DNA from: Amycolatopsis sp. A133
GTDB lineage: Bacteria; Actinomycetota; Actinomycetes; Mycobacteriales; Pseudonocardiaceae
Reading direction: 5' to 3'
Length of the DNA stretch: 64,000 nt
Assembly: GCF_031082405.1 (NCBI RefSeq)
Contig: NZ_JAVHJU010000003.1
Location: forward strand, 278,608 to 342,607
Of the stretch, positions 24,494 to 34,400 are shown one piece after another. Numbering within the stretch: position 1 is the stretch's first letter; each line of letters starts with the position of its first letter. Position numbers and translations under genes: made by a program. The notes under the pieces were generated by a model. The model ran no database searches. It saw only the letters and a list, made by a program, of their open reading frames with translations, and was not told the DNA's origin.

Positions 24494-27400
24494 TGCCAGC
24501 CGGTTGTCTCAGACGTTTCGCGGAAATTGCCCGGCGGTCGCCCGATCGGGTCGCGGTTTTCGAACACGGCTCGGCCGTGAGCTACGGCAGGCTGGCCGCG
24601 CTGGCCGGCGGGCACGCTGCACGGCTGCTCGACGCCGGGGTCCGGCCGGGGGAGTTCGTCGGCCTGGTCACCGGGCACGGCACGCGCGCCATCTCCGCCA
24701 TCCTCGGCACCCTGGCGGCGGGCTGTGCCTACGTCCCGCTGGACCCGACCTTCCCGCGCGACCGGCTCGCCCACCAGGTCGCGGCGGCCCGGGTGGCGGC
24801 CGTGCTGGCCGATCCCGAGCACCTCGAACTGGCCGAAGCGTTGTGCCGCAGCGAGTCCGCCCGCGTCGTGCGGGCGGGAGCGGACGGGGAGGACACCGCG
24901 CCGCTGCCGGTGCCCGATCCGGATCCGGACGCGCCGGCCTACGTGCTGTTCACCTCCGGCTCCACCGGGACGCCGAAGGCCGTCGCGCAGACCCACCGCA
25001 ACCTGCTGCACGTGGTGGGCAACCAGATCACCACCCTCGGGATCACCGGCGCCGACCGGCTCAGCCTGCTGGCCTCCTTCGGTTTCGACGCGGCGATCCC
25101 CGACCTCTACCCGGCGCTGCTGACCGGGGCCGCCGTCGTGCCGGTCGACGTCCGCGCCCACGGCGTGGCCCACGCGGCCCGTGAACTCGCGCGGTACGGG
25201 GTGACCGTCTACCACTCGACGCCCACGGTCTACCGCTACCTGCTCGACGCCCTCGACGGCGGCCTGCCCTCGGTCCGGACCGTCCTGCTGGGCGGCGAGC
25301 AGGCCACCTACGCCGACGTCCGCCGCGGCCGGTTCGCCCCCGGGTGCGTGTACGTCAACGGCTACGGCGCGACCGAAGTGACCTTCGCCGCCCAGTACCG
25401 GCTGACCGCCGCGGACGTCGACACCGGCGCCACCGGCCCGCTGCCCATCGGGACCGCGCTGCCGGGCTATACGCTCACCGTGCTCGAGGGCGGTGAGCTC
25501 CAGGTCAGCGGCGAATACCTGGTCGAGGGCTACTTCGACCAGCCGGGCCCGGCGTTCGGCACCACCGGCGACGGCGTCCGCAGCTACCGCACCGGCGACC
25601 TCGGCCGGGTCCGGCCCGACGGGAACTTCGTCTGCCTCGGCCGGCTGGACCGGCAGGTCAAGGTGCGCGGGTTCCGGATCGAGCTGACCGAGATCGAGGC
25701 GCGGCTCGGTGAACAACCCGAAGTGGCCGAAGCGCGGGCGATCGTCCGCGACGGCGAACTGCTCGCCTACGTCGTCCCGGTGGCGGGGGAGCGGCCGGAC
25801 GGGGCCGCGCTGCGGGCCGCGCTGGCCGAGGTGCTGCCCGGGTACGCGGTGCCCGCGGCCGTGACCGCGGTCGCCGCCTTCCCGCTCACCGTCAGCGGCA
25901 AGCTCGACGAGGAAGCCCTTCCGGACCCGCGGCCGCCCGCGCCCGCCCCGGCCGGGCCGTCCGGCCCGGCGGAGCGCCGGGTGCACGCGATCTGGAGCGC
26001 GGTGCTCGGGCACGACCGGTTCGGCACCACGGACGCGTTCTTCGACGTCGGCGGGCACTCCCTGCTGCTGGGCCGGGTCCAGCAGCGGCTGGCCGCGGAG
26101 TTCGAAACCGACGTCCCGCTGCTGAGCCTGCTGGAGCACCCGACGATCGCGGCGCAGGCCGCGCACCTGGAACGGTCTGCTCCGGACGGTCCGCGGGCGG
26201 CCGCGGCCGAACCGGGCGAGGACGAACCCGGCAGCGACCTCATCGCCGTCGTCGGGCTCGCCTGCCGGTTCCCCGGCGCGCCGGACGCCGGCGCGTTCTG
26301 GTGGAACCTCTGCGCCGGGACCGACGCGATCCACGACTACACCGACGACGAGCTGGCCGCGCTCGGCATCGGCCCCGGCCTGCGCGCGGACCCCGCGCAC
26401 GTGCGCGCCGGGGGCCGGATCGAGGGCGTCGAGGACTTCGACGCCGGGTTCTTCGGGTTCACCGCGGAGGAAGCCGCGCGCACCGACCCGCAGCACCGGC
26501 TCTTCCTGGAGACGGCCTGGCGGGCACTGGAGGACGCGGGCCGCGACCCGGCGCGGGAAGCCGGCCCGGTCGGCGTGTTCAGCTCCGCCGGCGTGAACCG
26601 GTACTTCCTGTTCCACCTGTTCGGCAACCCCGTCGTGGGCGGCGACGTCGACCCCGACGACTGGGAGGGCAGGCTGCTCGGCCGCCAGCTCCCCGACCAC
26701 CTGCCCGGCCTCCTCGCCTACCGGTTCGGCCTCACCGGGCCCGCGGTGGCCGTCCAGAGCGCCTGTTCCAGCTCGCTCGCCGCGGTCGCGCTGGCCGCCC
26801 AGAGCCTCGCCGACTACCGCTGTGACCTGGCGATCGCCGGCGGGGTGAGCATCACGTGGCCGCGCTACCGCGCCGGCGGCATGGCTTCGCCGGACGGCCG
26901 CTGCCGGTCGTTCGACGCGGCGGCCGACGGCGCGGGGTTCGGCTCGGGCGCGGGTGTCGTGGTGCTGCGGCGCCTGTCCGACGCACTCGCCGACTCCGAC
27001 CACATCCACGCCGTGCTGCCCGGCTGGGCGATGACCAACGACGGCGGCGATCGCGCCGGGTACGCCGTGCCGAGCCCGGCGGGCCAGGCGGCCGCGGTCG
27101 CCGAAGCACTGGCCGTGGCCGGGGCCGACCCGGCCGAGGTGCGGCTGATCGAGGCGCACGGCAGCGGCACACCGCTGGGCGACGCCATCGAGGTGGCCGC
27201 GCTCAACCGGGTGTACCGGGACGTCCCGCGCGGCACCTGCGCGCTCGGCTCGGTCAAGACGAACATCGGTCACCTCGACGCGGCCGCCGGGATCGCCGGG
27301 CTGATCAAGACCGTGCTTTCCGTGCGCCACGGCGTGATCCCGCCGAACCTGCACTTCACCGAGCCGCACCCGGAGGTCGACCTGGCCGGCGGGCCGTGTT

Positions 27401-27936
27401 ACGTGCCCGTCAAGGCCGCCGGCTGGCCGGAGGCGCCGCGGCGGGTGGCCGGGGTCAGCGCGTTCGGCATGGGCGGCACCAACGTCCACGTGATCGTCGA
27501 AGAACCACCGGCGTCCGGGCCGCGGGTGACCGCGGGCGGCCCGCACGTCCTGCCGGTGTCCGCCCGGGACCGGGACTGCCTGCGCGAGGCGCTTTCCGCG
27601 GTGCGCGACCGGCTCGCGGCCGACCCGCCGGACCTGTCCGACGTCGCCTACACCCTCGCCGTCGGGCGCCGGGAGTTCGCCGTGCGCGCGGCCGTGGTCG
27701 CGACGACCGCGGCCGAAGCCGTCGAAGCCCTCGAGACGCTGCTGGCGGAGGGGACCGACCTGGCCGGGCCGCCCGGGGCGGCCCGCGAACTGGCCGCCCG
27801 CTGGGTCGGCGGCGACAGCGTCGACTGGGCCGCCCGGCACGACGGCGCCCGCCCCGGCCGGGTGCCGCTGCCCGGCCACCCGTTCCGGCGCAGCCGGTGC
27901 TGGATCGACCCGCCGGCTCGGGGACACCACCCGTGA
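24490..27936 (+). CDS. Hybrid NRPS-PKS enzyme, A-T-KS
   Basis: 1148 residues. Adenylation domain at ~1-480, with the core ATP motif LFTSGSTGTPK and the acidic site RTGDLGRV. Carrier domain ~490-560 with phosphopantetheine Ser524 in FDVGGHSL. Ketosynthase ~575-1015 with catalytic Cys759 (QSACSSSL), and His residues in EAHGSGTPLGD and NIGHLDAAAG, all intact. The remainder (~1015-1148) is the usual KS-AT linker followed directly by the post-AT linker (LPGHPFRRSRCWID): no acyltransferase is present. The A-domain code aligned to GrsA positions is D-A-P-H-L-G-G-F, which I cannot match to a known substrate; the Asp at 235 implies an amino acid. It likely loads the starter and extends it using an AT supplied in trans or by another gene. 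Confidence 0.88.
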   Translation: MMPAGCLRRFAEIARRSPDRVAVFEHGSAVSYGRLAALAGGHAARLLDAGVRPGEFVGLVTGHGTRAISAILGTLAAGCAYVPLDPTFPRDRLAHQVAAARVAAVLADPEHLELAEALCRSESARVVRAGADGEDTAPLPVPDPDPDAPAYVLFTSGSTGTPKAVAQTHRNLLHVVGNQITTLGITGADRLSLLASFGFDAAIPDLYPALLTGAAVVPVDVRAHGVAHAARELARYGVTVYHSTPTVYRYLLDALDGGLPSVRTVLLGGEQATYADVRRGRFAPGCVYVNGYGATEVTFAAQYRLTAADVDTGATGPLPIGTALPGYTLTVLEGGELQVSGEYLVEGYFDQPGPAFGTTGDGVRSYRTGDLGRVRPDGNFVCLGRLDRQVKVRGFRIELTEIEARLGEQPEVAEARAIVRDGELLAYVVPVAGERPDGAALRAALAEVLPGYAVPAAVTAVAAFPLTVSGKLDEEALPDPRPPAPAPAGPSGPAERRVHAIWSAVLGHDRFGTTDAFFDVGGHSLLLGRVQQRLAAEFETDVPLLSLLEHPTIAAQAAHLERSAPDGPRAAAAEPGEDEPGSDLIAVVGLACRFPGAPDAGAFWWNLCAGTDAIHDYTDDELAALGIGPGLRADPAHVRAGGRIEGVEDFDAGFFGFTAEEAARTDPQHRLFLETAWRALEDAGRDPAREAGPVGVFSSAGVNRYFLFHLFGNPVVGGDVDPDDWEGRLLGRQLPDHLPGLLAYRFGLTGPAVAVQSACSSSLAAVALAAQSLADYRCDLAIAGGVSITWPRYRAGGMASPDGRCRSFDAAADGAGFGSGAGVVVLRRLSDALADSDHIHAVLPGWAMTNDGGDRAGYAVPSPAGQAAAVAEALAVAGADPAEVRLIEAHGSGTPLGDAIEVAALNRVYRDVPRGTCALGSVKTNIGHLDAAAGIAGLIKTVLSVRHGVIPPNLHFTEPHPEVDLAGGPCYVPVKAAGWPEAPRRVAGVSAFGMGGTNVHVIVEEPPASGPRVTAGGPHVLPVSARDRDCLREALSAVRDRLAADPPDLSDVAYTLAVGRREFAVRAAVVATTAAEAVEALETLLAEGTDLAGPPGAARELAARWVGGDSVDWAARHDGARPGRVPLPGHPFRRSRCWIDPPARGHHP

Positions 27937-27952
27937 GCCGCACGCACGACCA

Positions 27953-27974
27953 CACGGCCGCCACCGCGGCCGTG
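27953..27974 (+). promoter_or_regulatory. Hairpin between the first two NRPS genes
   Basis: Arms CACGGCCG and CGGCCGTG with a 6-base loop, ending 8 bases before the ribosome site of the next gene. It may slow or stabilise transcripts inside the operon; no U-run follows, so it is not a typical terminator. Confidence 0.4.
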
Positions 27975-27993
27975 CCGAACTGGGGAGTTCACG

Positions 27994-30900
27994 TTGACCG
28001 ACACGTTGCCCGGCACGGGCATCGACGGCCCGGCACCGGCTTTCGCCGGACAGTCCTTTGTGGACAAAACGGTCGCCGGCCTGATCCTGGCGCAGGCGGA
28101 GCGGACGCCGGACGCGCTCGCCGTGCGGCAGGGCGCCACCGAGCTCACCTACGCTGAGCTCGTCGCCGCGGCCTGGGGTGTCGCCGCCGCTCTGCGCGAC
28201 CGGGGCGCCGGCCCGGAGACCCGGGCCGGGGTGTGCGCGCACCGGACGCCCGCGCTGGTGACCACCGTCCTCGGGGTCCTGCTGTCCGGCGCCTGTTACG
28301 TCCCGCTCGAGCCGGGCGGCCCGCGGGCCCGGTTGGCCGGGATCGTCGCCGACGCCGGGGTCTCGCTGGTGGTCGGCGACGCCGCGGTGGCCGAGTTCGG
28401 GCCCGCGCTCGGGATGAACGTCCCGCCGCCCGCCGCGCCCGGGGTCTGCCCGGCCACGCCGGACAGCACCGCGCACGTGCTCTACACGTCCGGGTCGACC
28501 GGGCGGCCGAAGGGCGTGCTCACCCGCCACCGCAACATCGTCGCGTTCGTGAGCGGGTTCGCCGCCCGGCTCGGCGTCGGCCCCGGCAGCCGCACGCTCG
28601 GCATCTCCTCGCTCGGGTTCGACGCGTTCACCATGGACGTCTTCGTGCCGCTGACCGTCGGCGGCTCGGTGCAGCTCGCCGGCTCGGCCGACCGCGCCGA
28701 CCCGGAGCGGCTGCGCCGGTTCGTCGTCGAGCACGACGTGAACTGGGGCTTCAGCACGCCGACGCTGCTGTCCCTGCTCGACCCCGCCGACGTGCCCGGC
28801 TGGCGGACCGTGGCCTGCGGCGGCGAGCCCGTGCCCGCCGAGCTGGCCGCCCGCTGGCGGCCCGGCCGCCGGTTCTTCCACGTCTACGGCCCGACCGAGA
28901 CGACCGTCGTCGTGGTCACCGACGAGGTGACCGGGATCCCCGCGGACCCGCTGCCGCTGGGCACGCCGACCCCTGGCCACCGCGCGTTCGTCGTCGGCGA
29001 CGAGCTGCGGCCCGTCCCGCCCGGCGAGGTGGGCGAACTGGTCATCGGCGGCCCGGGCGTGGCCGCGGGCTACCTGAACGACCCGCAGCTGACCGCCCGG
29101 AAGTTCGCCGAGGACCCGTTCGCACCGGGGGAGCGGCTCTACCGCACCGGCGACCTGGCCCGGCTGCGCCCCGACGGCAGGCTGGAGTTCGCCGGCCGCG
29201 CCGACCGCCAGGTGAAGGTCCGCGGCCAGCGGATCGAGCTCGGCGAGGTCGAAGCCGCCCTCGGCGCCCACCCCGGCGTCGGTGCCGTCGCGGTCGAGGC
29301 CGTGCCGGGCCCCGGCGGCACCCGGCTGGTCGCGTTCCTCACCCCGGCCTCGGCGCCGTCCGACGCGGACATCCACGCCCACGCGGGGGACCGGCTCACC
29401 GAGGCGATGCGCCCGGCCGTGCTCCGGCGGCTGGACGCGCTGCCCGTCAACGCCGTCACCGGCAAGATCGACCGGCCCGCCCTGCGGGCGCTCGCCGAGA
29501 GCGAGCCCGAGAACGCCGCTGCGCCCGGCTCGCCGGTGGAGGCGGTGTGGCGCCAGGTGCTCGGCCCGGGCGCCGGGACCGACTTCCTGCTTTCCGGTGG
29601 CGATTCGATCTCCGCGATGCGGCTGGTCGCGGCGCTGCGCGCGGACCTGGCCGCCGACGTGTCCGTCGAAGACGTCTTCGCCGGGCGGACCCTGGACGGG
29701 CTCACCCGCCGGGTCGCCGCGGCCGCCCCGCTCACCGGGGCCGGCCCGACGGCCGGGCACGCGCCCGCGCTGTCCCCGCCGCAGCGGCGGCTGTGGTTCC
29801 TCGACCAGCTCGCCCCGGACGCGGCGCCGTACAACATCGCGCTGGCGTTCCGGCTGACCGGCCCCCTCGACGTCGAGGCGTTGCGGGCCGCCCTGCGCGC
29901 GGTCGCCGGGCGGCACGACGTGCTGCGCTGGCGCATCCGGCCGGTCGACGGGGTCCCGCGGGCGGAGTGCCTGCCGCCCGGCGAGGTCGAGCTGCCGGTC
30001 CGGCCGCTGCCCGAAGCCGGTGTCCGCGCCCGCTTGGCCGCCGACGCGGCGACGCCGGTCCGGCTCGACCGCGAGCCGCCGTGGCGGGTGCGGCTCTACG
30101 AGCTGGGGCCCGAGGACCACGTGCTCGGCTTCACGCTGCACCACGCGGTGTTCGACGGCTGGTCGCAGGAGCTGCTCTGCGCGGACCTCGGCGCGGCCTA
30201 CCGCGGTGAGGTCCTGTCGCCGCTGCCGGTGTCCTATGCGGACTACGCGGTGTGGCGCGCGGACCGCGACCGCCGCCGCGAGGCCGTCGACCTCGCCTGG
30301 TGGACCGGGCACCTGGCCGGTGCCCCGTCCACTGTGGACCTGCCGCGGGACCGCCCGCGCCCGGCGGTGCAGACCTACCGCGGCGCGAGCCACCACCAGG
30401 CGTTCCCCGGCGGGGTCGCCGAGGCCGTCGGCGAACTGGCCCGGCGCACCGGGACCACCCGCGCCGGTGTGGTGCTGGCGGCGTTCGGGCAGCTGCTGCG
30501 CCGGCTCACCGGCGGGACCGACCACCTGGTGGCCACCGTCGTCGCGGACCGGCAGCTGGCCGAGGTCCAGGACGTCGCCGGGTTCTTCGTGGACATCGTC
30601 CCGGTGCGGCTGCGCGCCGGGGACGCGGACTTCACCGCGCAGGTGCGCAGCAGCGGCGAGGAGCTCCTGGCCGCCACCGCGCACCCGGCGGCGCCGATCG
30701 ACCGGCTCGTGGACGCGCTCGGCGTGCCGCGCGACCCGTCGCGGGCCCCGCTCGTGCAGGTGATGGTCAACGTCCTGAACTTCACCGAGCCTCGCCTGGA
30801 CCTGCCCGGGGTGCGTGGAGCGTGGCTGCCGGTCGAAAAGCCGGGCTCGCCGTTCGACCTGACCGTCTACGTCCTCGAGCACGGGGTGGAGCTGCTCTAC

Positions 30901-31452
30901 AACCCGGACCTGTTCGACGCGGCCCGGATGGCCGCGCTGGCCGAGGACTTCACCGCGCTCCTCGCGGCGCTGGCCGCCGAGCCGGACCGGCCGGCCGCGA
31001 CCTGCGTGCCGGAACTCCCGCGGGCGGCCGTCCGGACCGCCGCGCCGGGCGCGTCCGGTCGCGCGCAGCCCCGCCCGGACCCGGTGCCCGCCGCCGATCC
31101 GGCCGCGCTGGCCGCCACCGAGGCGGTCATCGCGGCCACCTGGCGGGAGGTGCTCGGGCTCGGCGCCGTGGGCGTGACCGACAACTTCTTCGACCTCGGC
31201 GGGCATTCGCTCGCCCTGGCCCGCGTCCACGCCGAGGTCACCGCCCGGCTCGGCCGCAGCATCCCGATGGTGGACCTGTTCACCCACCCCACCGTCCGCG
31301 CCCTCGCCACCCACCTGCACGCGGGGGCCGCACCCAGCCCGGAGCTCGCCCGCGCCGCCGAGCGGGTCGCCGCCCGCCGGGGGCGCACCCCGTCCAGAAG
31401 ACCCCGCCGCAGTGCCGGCACGACCGGCCAGGAACAGGAGCGACCGCAGTGA
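27994..31452 (+). CDS. NRPS module enzyme, A-T-C-T
   Basis: 1152 residues starting at TTG 27994 behind GGGGAG. Domains: adenylation ~25-510 ([20 protein letters not shown]); carrier ~520-590 with Ser538 in SGGDSI; condensation ~610-1020 with HHAVFDGW (His716-His717, then Asp); second carrier ~1050-1120 with Ser1072 in FDLGGHSL. The A code read against GrsA is D-A-M-F-A-G-V-V, which suggests a hydrophobic residue but is not a standard match. The last carrier has no adenylation domain in cis, so it must be loaded by another enzyme or take the chain from elsewhere. Its stop overlaps the PKS gene start by 4 bases. Confidence 0.88.
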   Translation: MTDTLPGTGIDGPAPAFAGQSFVDKTVAGLILAQAERTPDALAVRQGATELTYAELVAAAWGVAAALRDRGAGPETRAGVCAHRTPALVTTVLGVLLSGACYVPLEPGGPRARLAGIVADAGVSLVVGDAAVAEFGPALGMNVPPPAAPGVCPATPDSTAHVLYTSGSTGRPKGVLTRHRNIVAFVSGFAARLGVGPGSRTLGISSLGFDAFTMDVFVPLTVGGSVQLAGSADRADPERLRRFVVEHDVNWGFSTPTLLSLLDPADVPGWRTVACGGEPVPAELAARWRPGRRFFHVYGPTETTVVVVTDEVTGIPADPLPLGTPTPGHRAFVVGDELRPVPPGEVGELVIGGPGVAAGYLNDPQLTARKFAEDPFAPGERLYRTGDLARLRPDGRLEFAGRADRQVKVRGQRIELGEVEAALGAHPGVGAVAVEAVPGPGGTRLVAFLTPASAPSDADIHAHAGDRLTEAMRPAVLRRLDALPVNAVTGKIDRPALRALAESEPENAAAPGSPVEAVWRQVLGPGAGTDFLLSGGDSISAMRLVAALRADLAADVSVEDVFAGRTLDGLTRRVAAAAPLTGAGPTAGHAPALSPPQRRLWFLDQLAPDAAPYNIALAFRLTGPLDVEALRAALRAVAGRHDVLRWRIRPVDGVPRAECLPPGEVELPVRPLPEAGVRARLAADAATPVRLDREPPWRVRLYELGPEDHVLGFTLHHAVFDGWSQELLCADLGAAYRGEVLSPLPVSYADYAVWRADRDRRREAVDLAWWTGHLAGAPSTVDLPRDRPRPAVQTYRGASHHQAFPGGVAEAVGELARRTGTTRAGVVLAAFGQLLRRLTGGTDHLVATVVADRQLAEVQDVAGFFVDIVPVRLRAGDADFTAQVRSSGEELLAATAHPAAPIDRLVDALGVPRDPSRAPLVQVMVNVLNFTEPRLDLPGVRGAWLPVEKPGSPFDLTVYVLEHGVELLYNPDLFDAARMAALAEDFTALLAALAAEPDRPAATCVPELPRAAVRTAAPGASGRAQPRPDPVPAADPAALAATEAVIAATWREVLGLGAVGVTDNFFDLGGHSLALARVHAEVTARLGRSIPMVDLFTHPTVRALATHLHAGAAPSPELARAAERVAARRGRTPSRRPRRSAGTTGQEQERPQ

Positions 31453-34400
31453 CCCACGACCTCGAACCCGACTCCGACCCCGGCGCCGAGCCGATCGCGA
31501 TCGTCGGGATGGCCGCCCGCGTCCCCGGCGCCGGCGACCTGCGCCGGTTCTGGCGCAACCTCGTCGACGGCGTGGAGTCCGTCAAGCCCGCCACCCGCGA
31601 GGAACTGCTCGCCCGCGGCGCCGATCCGGCCACTTTGGACGATCCCAGCTGGGTCAACGCCACCACGGTGGTCGAGGGCTTCGACGAGTTCGACGCCGAC
31701 CTGTTCGGGATGACCAGCCGCGAAGCCGAGATCACCGACCCGCAGCACCGCGTGTTCCTCGAAGCCTGCCACTCGGCCCTGACCGACGGCGGCTACGACC
31801 CGGCCCGCTACCGCGGGGCGATCGGGGTCTACGGCGGCACCGGGCGGACCGGCTACCTGGTCGAGAACCTGCTGCGCAACGAGCGGGTGATGGCCTCGCA
31901 GCACGGCGGCATCGGGATGTCGACCGGCAACCAGCCGAGCTACCTGACGACGGCGGTGTCCTACAAGCTGAACCTGCGCGGCCCGAGCCTGGCGATCCAC
32001 ACCGCGTGCTCGACGTCGCTGGTCGCGGTGCACCTGGCCTGCGAGGCCCTGCGCAACGGCGAATGCGACATGGCGCTGGCCGGTGGGGTCAACCTGGAGA
32101 TGCCGCACGGCATCGGGTACATGGGCGTCGAAGGCTTCACCTCGCCGGACGGGCACGTGCGCGCGTTCGACGCCGGCGCCAACGGCACGGTGTGGAGCAG
32201 CGGCGCCGGGGTCGTCCTGGTCAAACGGCTGTCCCAGGCCCTGGAAGACGGCGACCACATCCGGGCGGTCGTGCTCGGCAACGCGATCAACAACGACGGC
32301 GCCACGAAGGTCGGCTTCTCCGCGCCGAGCGTCGCGGGCCAGACCGAGGCCATCGCGCAGGCGGTCGGCATGGCCGGGGTCGACCCGCGCACCATCGGGT
32401 ACGTCGAGGCGCACGGCACCGGGACCGCGCTCGGCGACCCGATCGAGATCAACTCACTGTCCACTGTGTACGGCCACGGGGTGCCGGACACCGGCTGGTG
32501 CGCCATCGGGTCGGTGAAGTCGAACATCGGCCACCTGTCCCAGGCGGCGGGGGTCGTGGCGCTGATCAAGACCGTGCTGGCGATGGAGCACGGGCTCATC
32601 CCGCCGACGATCAACTACGCCGAGCCCAACCCGGGCATCGACTTCCCGCGCAGCCCGTTCTACCCGGCGCGGACCGTCACCAAGTGGGAAGCGGCCGACA
32701 CCCCGCGCCGGGCGGGCGTGAGCTCGTTCGGCGTCGGCGGCACCAACGCCCACCTGGTGCTGGAGGAGGCCCCGCCGCCGCGGCGGCAGCGCCGTCCGCA
32801 CCCGGCGCACCTGCTGCGGGTGTCGGCGAAGACGCCGGAGACGCTCGCCACCGCGGTCGAGCACCTCGCCGACCGGCTGGCCGGGGACGTCGACCTCGAC
32901 CTCGCCGACGTCGCGCACACCCTCGCGGCCGGCCGCACCGAGTACCCGCACCGGGCGGTCGTCGTCGCCCGCGACACCGAAGACGCCGTCGACGGCCTGC
33001 GCGACCCGCGGCGCCTGCTGGCCGCGCGGGCGGACGAGCCCCAGGTGGCGTTCCTCTTCTCCGGCCAGGGTTCCCAGTACGCCGGGATGGGCGCGGAGCT
33101 GTACCGCAGCGAGCCCGTCTTCGCCGCCGCCGTGGACGAGTGCTGCGAGCTGTCGGGGATCGCGGGCCTGAAGGACCTGATCTTCGACCGCGGCGGGGAC
33201 ACGAAGCTGCGGGAAACCCGCTACACCCAGCCCGCGCTGTTCGTCGTCGAGTACGCGCTGGCCGTGCTGTGGCGCAGCTGGGGCGTGCGGCCCGGGGCGA
33301 TGATCGGCCACTCCGTCGGCGAATACGTCGCTGCGACCGTGGCCGGGGTGTTCACCCCGGCCGACGCCGTGCGGCTGGTCGTCCGGCGCGGCGAGCTGAT
33401 GCAGGCGATGCCCGCCGGCGCGATGCTCGCCGTCCAGCTCGACGAGGAGGCCGTCGCGAAGCGGCTGCCCGCAGGACTGGCGATCGCCGGGGTCAACGGG
33501 CCCGGCACCTGCGTCGTCGCCGGGCCGTCCGGCGCCGTCGCCGACTTCGCCGCGCTGCTCAAGGCCAGTGACGTCCAGTGCCGGGAGCTGGTGACCTCGC
33601 ACGCGTTCCACTCGCCGATGATGGACCCGATCCTGGCGGAGTTCACCGAGGCCGTCGCCGCGGTGCCGCGGTCCGCGCCCGCGCTGCCGTTCCTGTCGAA
33701 CCTGACCGGCGGCTGGATCACCGGCGCCCAGGCCACCGATCCCGGCTACTGGGCCGCCCACCTGCGCCGGGCCGTCCGGTTCGGCGACTGTGTTCGGACG
33801 CTGTTCGCCGGGGGAGAGCGCTGGGCGCTCGTCGAATGCGGCCCGGGCCACCAGCTGGCCGGGCTCGCCCGCGCCGCGGTGCCGAAGGGCCTCCCCGCGC
33901 CGCGGCCGAGCTTGCCCGGCCGCACCGACCGCGAGGGCGACGTCGAAACGCTCTACGCCGCGGCCGGTCTCCTGTGGGCGCACGGGGTGCCCGTGGAGTC
34001 CACGTCCGGCTACCGCGTGCCCCTGCCGGGTTACCCCTACGCGCGCAAGCGGTACTGGATCGACCCCGACCCGAAGGGGACGCTCGCCGAGCCCGAGCGG
34101 CCGAGCGGCCCGCTGCCCCTCGACGAGTGGTTCGCCGTCCCGTCCTGGCGTCAAGCCGGGCCGGACCTGCGGCGCGAGCCCTTCACGGACTGCCTCGCGT
34201 TCGTCGAAGACGACGTCCTCCCCGGCCTGCTGCGAGACGCCGGGGTCGCCGTCACCGAGGTCCGGCCCGGCGAGCGGTTCGCCGCCGTCGCGGGCGGCTT
34301 CACCGTCCGGCCGGGCGTGCGCGAGGACTACGACGAACTCGTCGCCGCCCTCGCGCACCGCCCGGAACGCGTGGTCCACGCCTGGGCGCTCGGCGGGACC

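Noticed and set aside
24232..31320. Giant open frame (over 2300 codons) on the minus strand opposite the NRPS genes
   Set aside because: Its translation is a Gly/Arg/Pro/Val-rich, low-complexity shadow of the high-GC sense frame; the plus strand has complete NRPS and KS domains. The same holds for other long minus-strand frames at 32454-36095, 36382-39546 and 39297-44825.
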